A program made the translations under genes and the position numbers. 40,326 bases of DNA from SAR202 cluster bacterium (GTDB lineage Bacteria; Chloroflexota; Dehalococcoidia; Lucifugimonadales; VGZY01): contig VGZY01000022.1 in the NCBI GenBank assembly GCA_016872355.1, positions 1 to 40,326 on the forward strand, given 5' to 3'. Numbering within the stretch: the stretch's first letter is position 1; every line of letters begins with the position of its first letter. The notes below the pieces were generated by a model that saw nothing but the letters and a program-made list of their open reading frames with translations, had not been told where the DNA came from and searched no databases. Below are positions 40,195 through 40,326 of the stretch, in pieces.

Positions 40195-40326
40195 ATGCAC
40201 CGCAATATGGGAAACCCGTCCATGATCGAAGCGTTCCTTCCCGAGCAGGTTGGGCGTAACGAGCGATTGGAGAGGATAGCCCAAGTTGTGGACTGGGAAA
40301 AGATGGGAAAGCTGGTGTCAGATATC
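40195..40326 (+). CDS. IS5-type transposase, N-terminal fragment, cut by window edge
   Basis: The 44 codons from the ATG at 40195 read MHRNMGNPSMIEAF, then LPEQVGRNERLERIAQVVDWEKMGKLVSDI. The NERLERIAQVVDW block is typical of the N-terminal DUF772-type domain of IS5-family transposases. The frame runs off the right edge. GGAGTGAG precedes the ATG by about three bases, giving a good ribosome site. The IS left end is not defined, but must be between the pgk stop and here. Confidence 0.85.
   Translation, partial: MHRNMGNPSMIEAFLPEQVGRNERLERIAQVVDWEKMGKLVSDI

Overview
This GC-rich window of 40.3 kb looks like bacterial chromosome. It carries almost only housekeeping and biosynthetic genes, bounded at both ends by pieces of two unrelated insertion sequences. 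The gene set fits Chloroflexota, most likely a Dehalococcoidia/SAR202-like lineage: an LDH-type malate dehydrogenase, tandem DUF3105 proteins, a bacterial translin homologue, a HisZ-plus-HisG operon, and many palindromic intergenic repeats. That placement is inferred from gene content and was not tested with a tree. TTG and GTG start codons are frequent, several with good Shine-Dalgarno sequences.

Layout. 1-420 is the 3' end of an ISNCY/IS481-like element with a perfect 27-bp-arm hairpin and tandem end repeats. 457-1932 (-) holds a membrane molybdopterin oxidoreductase and a VOC-fold protein. 2022-8249 (-) is a central-carbon cluster: an acyl-CoA carboxylase carboxyltransferase, a small linker-like protein, a biotinylated pyruvate carboxylase B-type subunit, isocitrate dehydrogenase and malate dehydrogenase, ending at a clear terminator. 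8308-9628 (+) is folP-folK. 9762-12308 (-) holds Trm112, a CopD-like membrane protein, a TlpA-like lipoprotein and sbcD. 12340-12884 (-) is a toxin/antitoxin-like pair. 12928-19524 (-) holds glyS, a translin-family gene, thiE, yraN, rnhB, an aldose epimerase and mnmA.

19650-23249 contains a free-standing 64-residue protein (+), a pair of unassigned genes (a possible barrel protein and a cupin), and a padR-degV pair (-). 23399-29028 (+) is a histidine operon hisZ-hisG-(unknown)-hisD-hisC-hisB, apparently started by a leaderless promoter, followed by a frameshifted lipoprotein. 29738-36130 (-) is a purine operon guaA-purD-purE-purB followed by two DUF3105 genes and purS. 36200-40050 (+) holds a tsaC/sua5 gene, a polyprenyl synthase-like gene with degenerate Asp motifs, a 378-bp gap occupied by a MITE-like inverted repeat, a small P-loop kinase and pgk. 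The window ends inside the first codons of an IS5-type transposase.

The genes mostly supply basic metabolism: anaplerosis and the TCA cycle, folate, thiamine, histidine, purines, tRNA charging and tRNA modification. I did not find a clearly new multi-gene defence or biosynthetic system. The points most worth following are the co-occurrence of HisZ with a long-form HisG plus an unknown his-operon gene, the degenerate prenyl synthase, the thiE-translin pair, the swapped dual-hairpin repeat family, and the DUF3105 pair inside the purine cluster.
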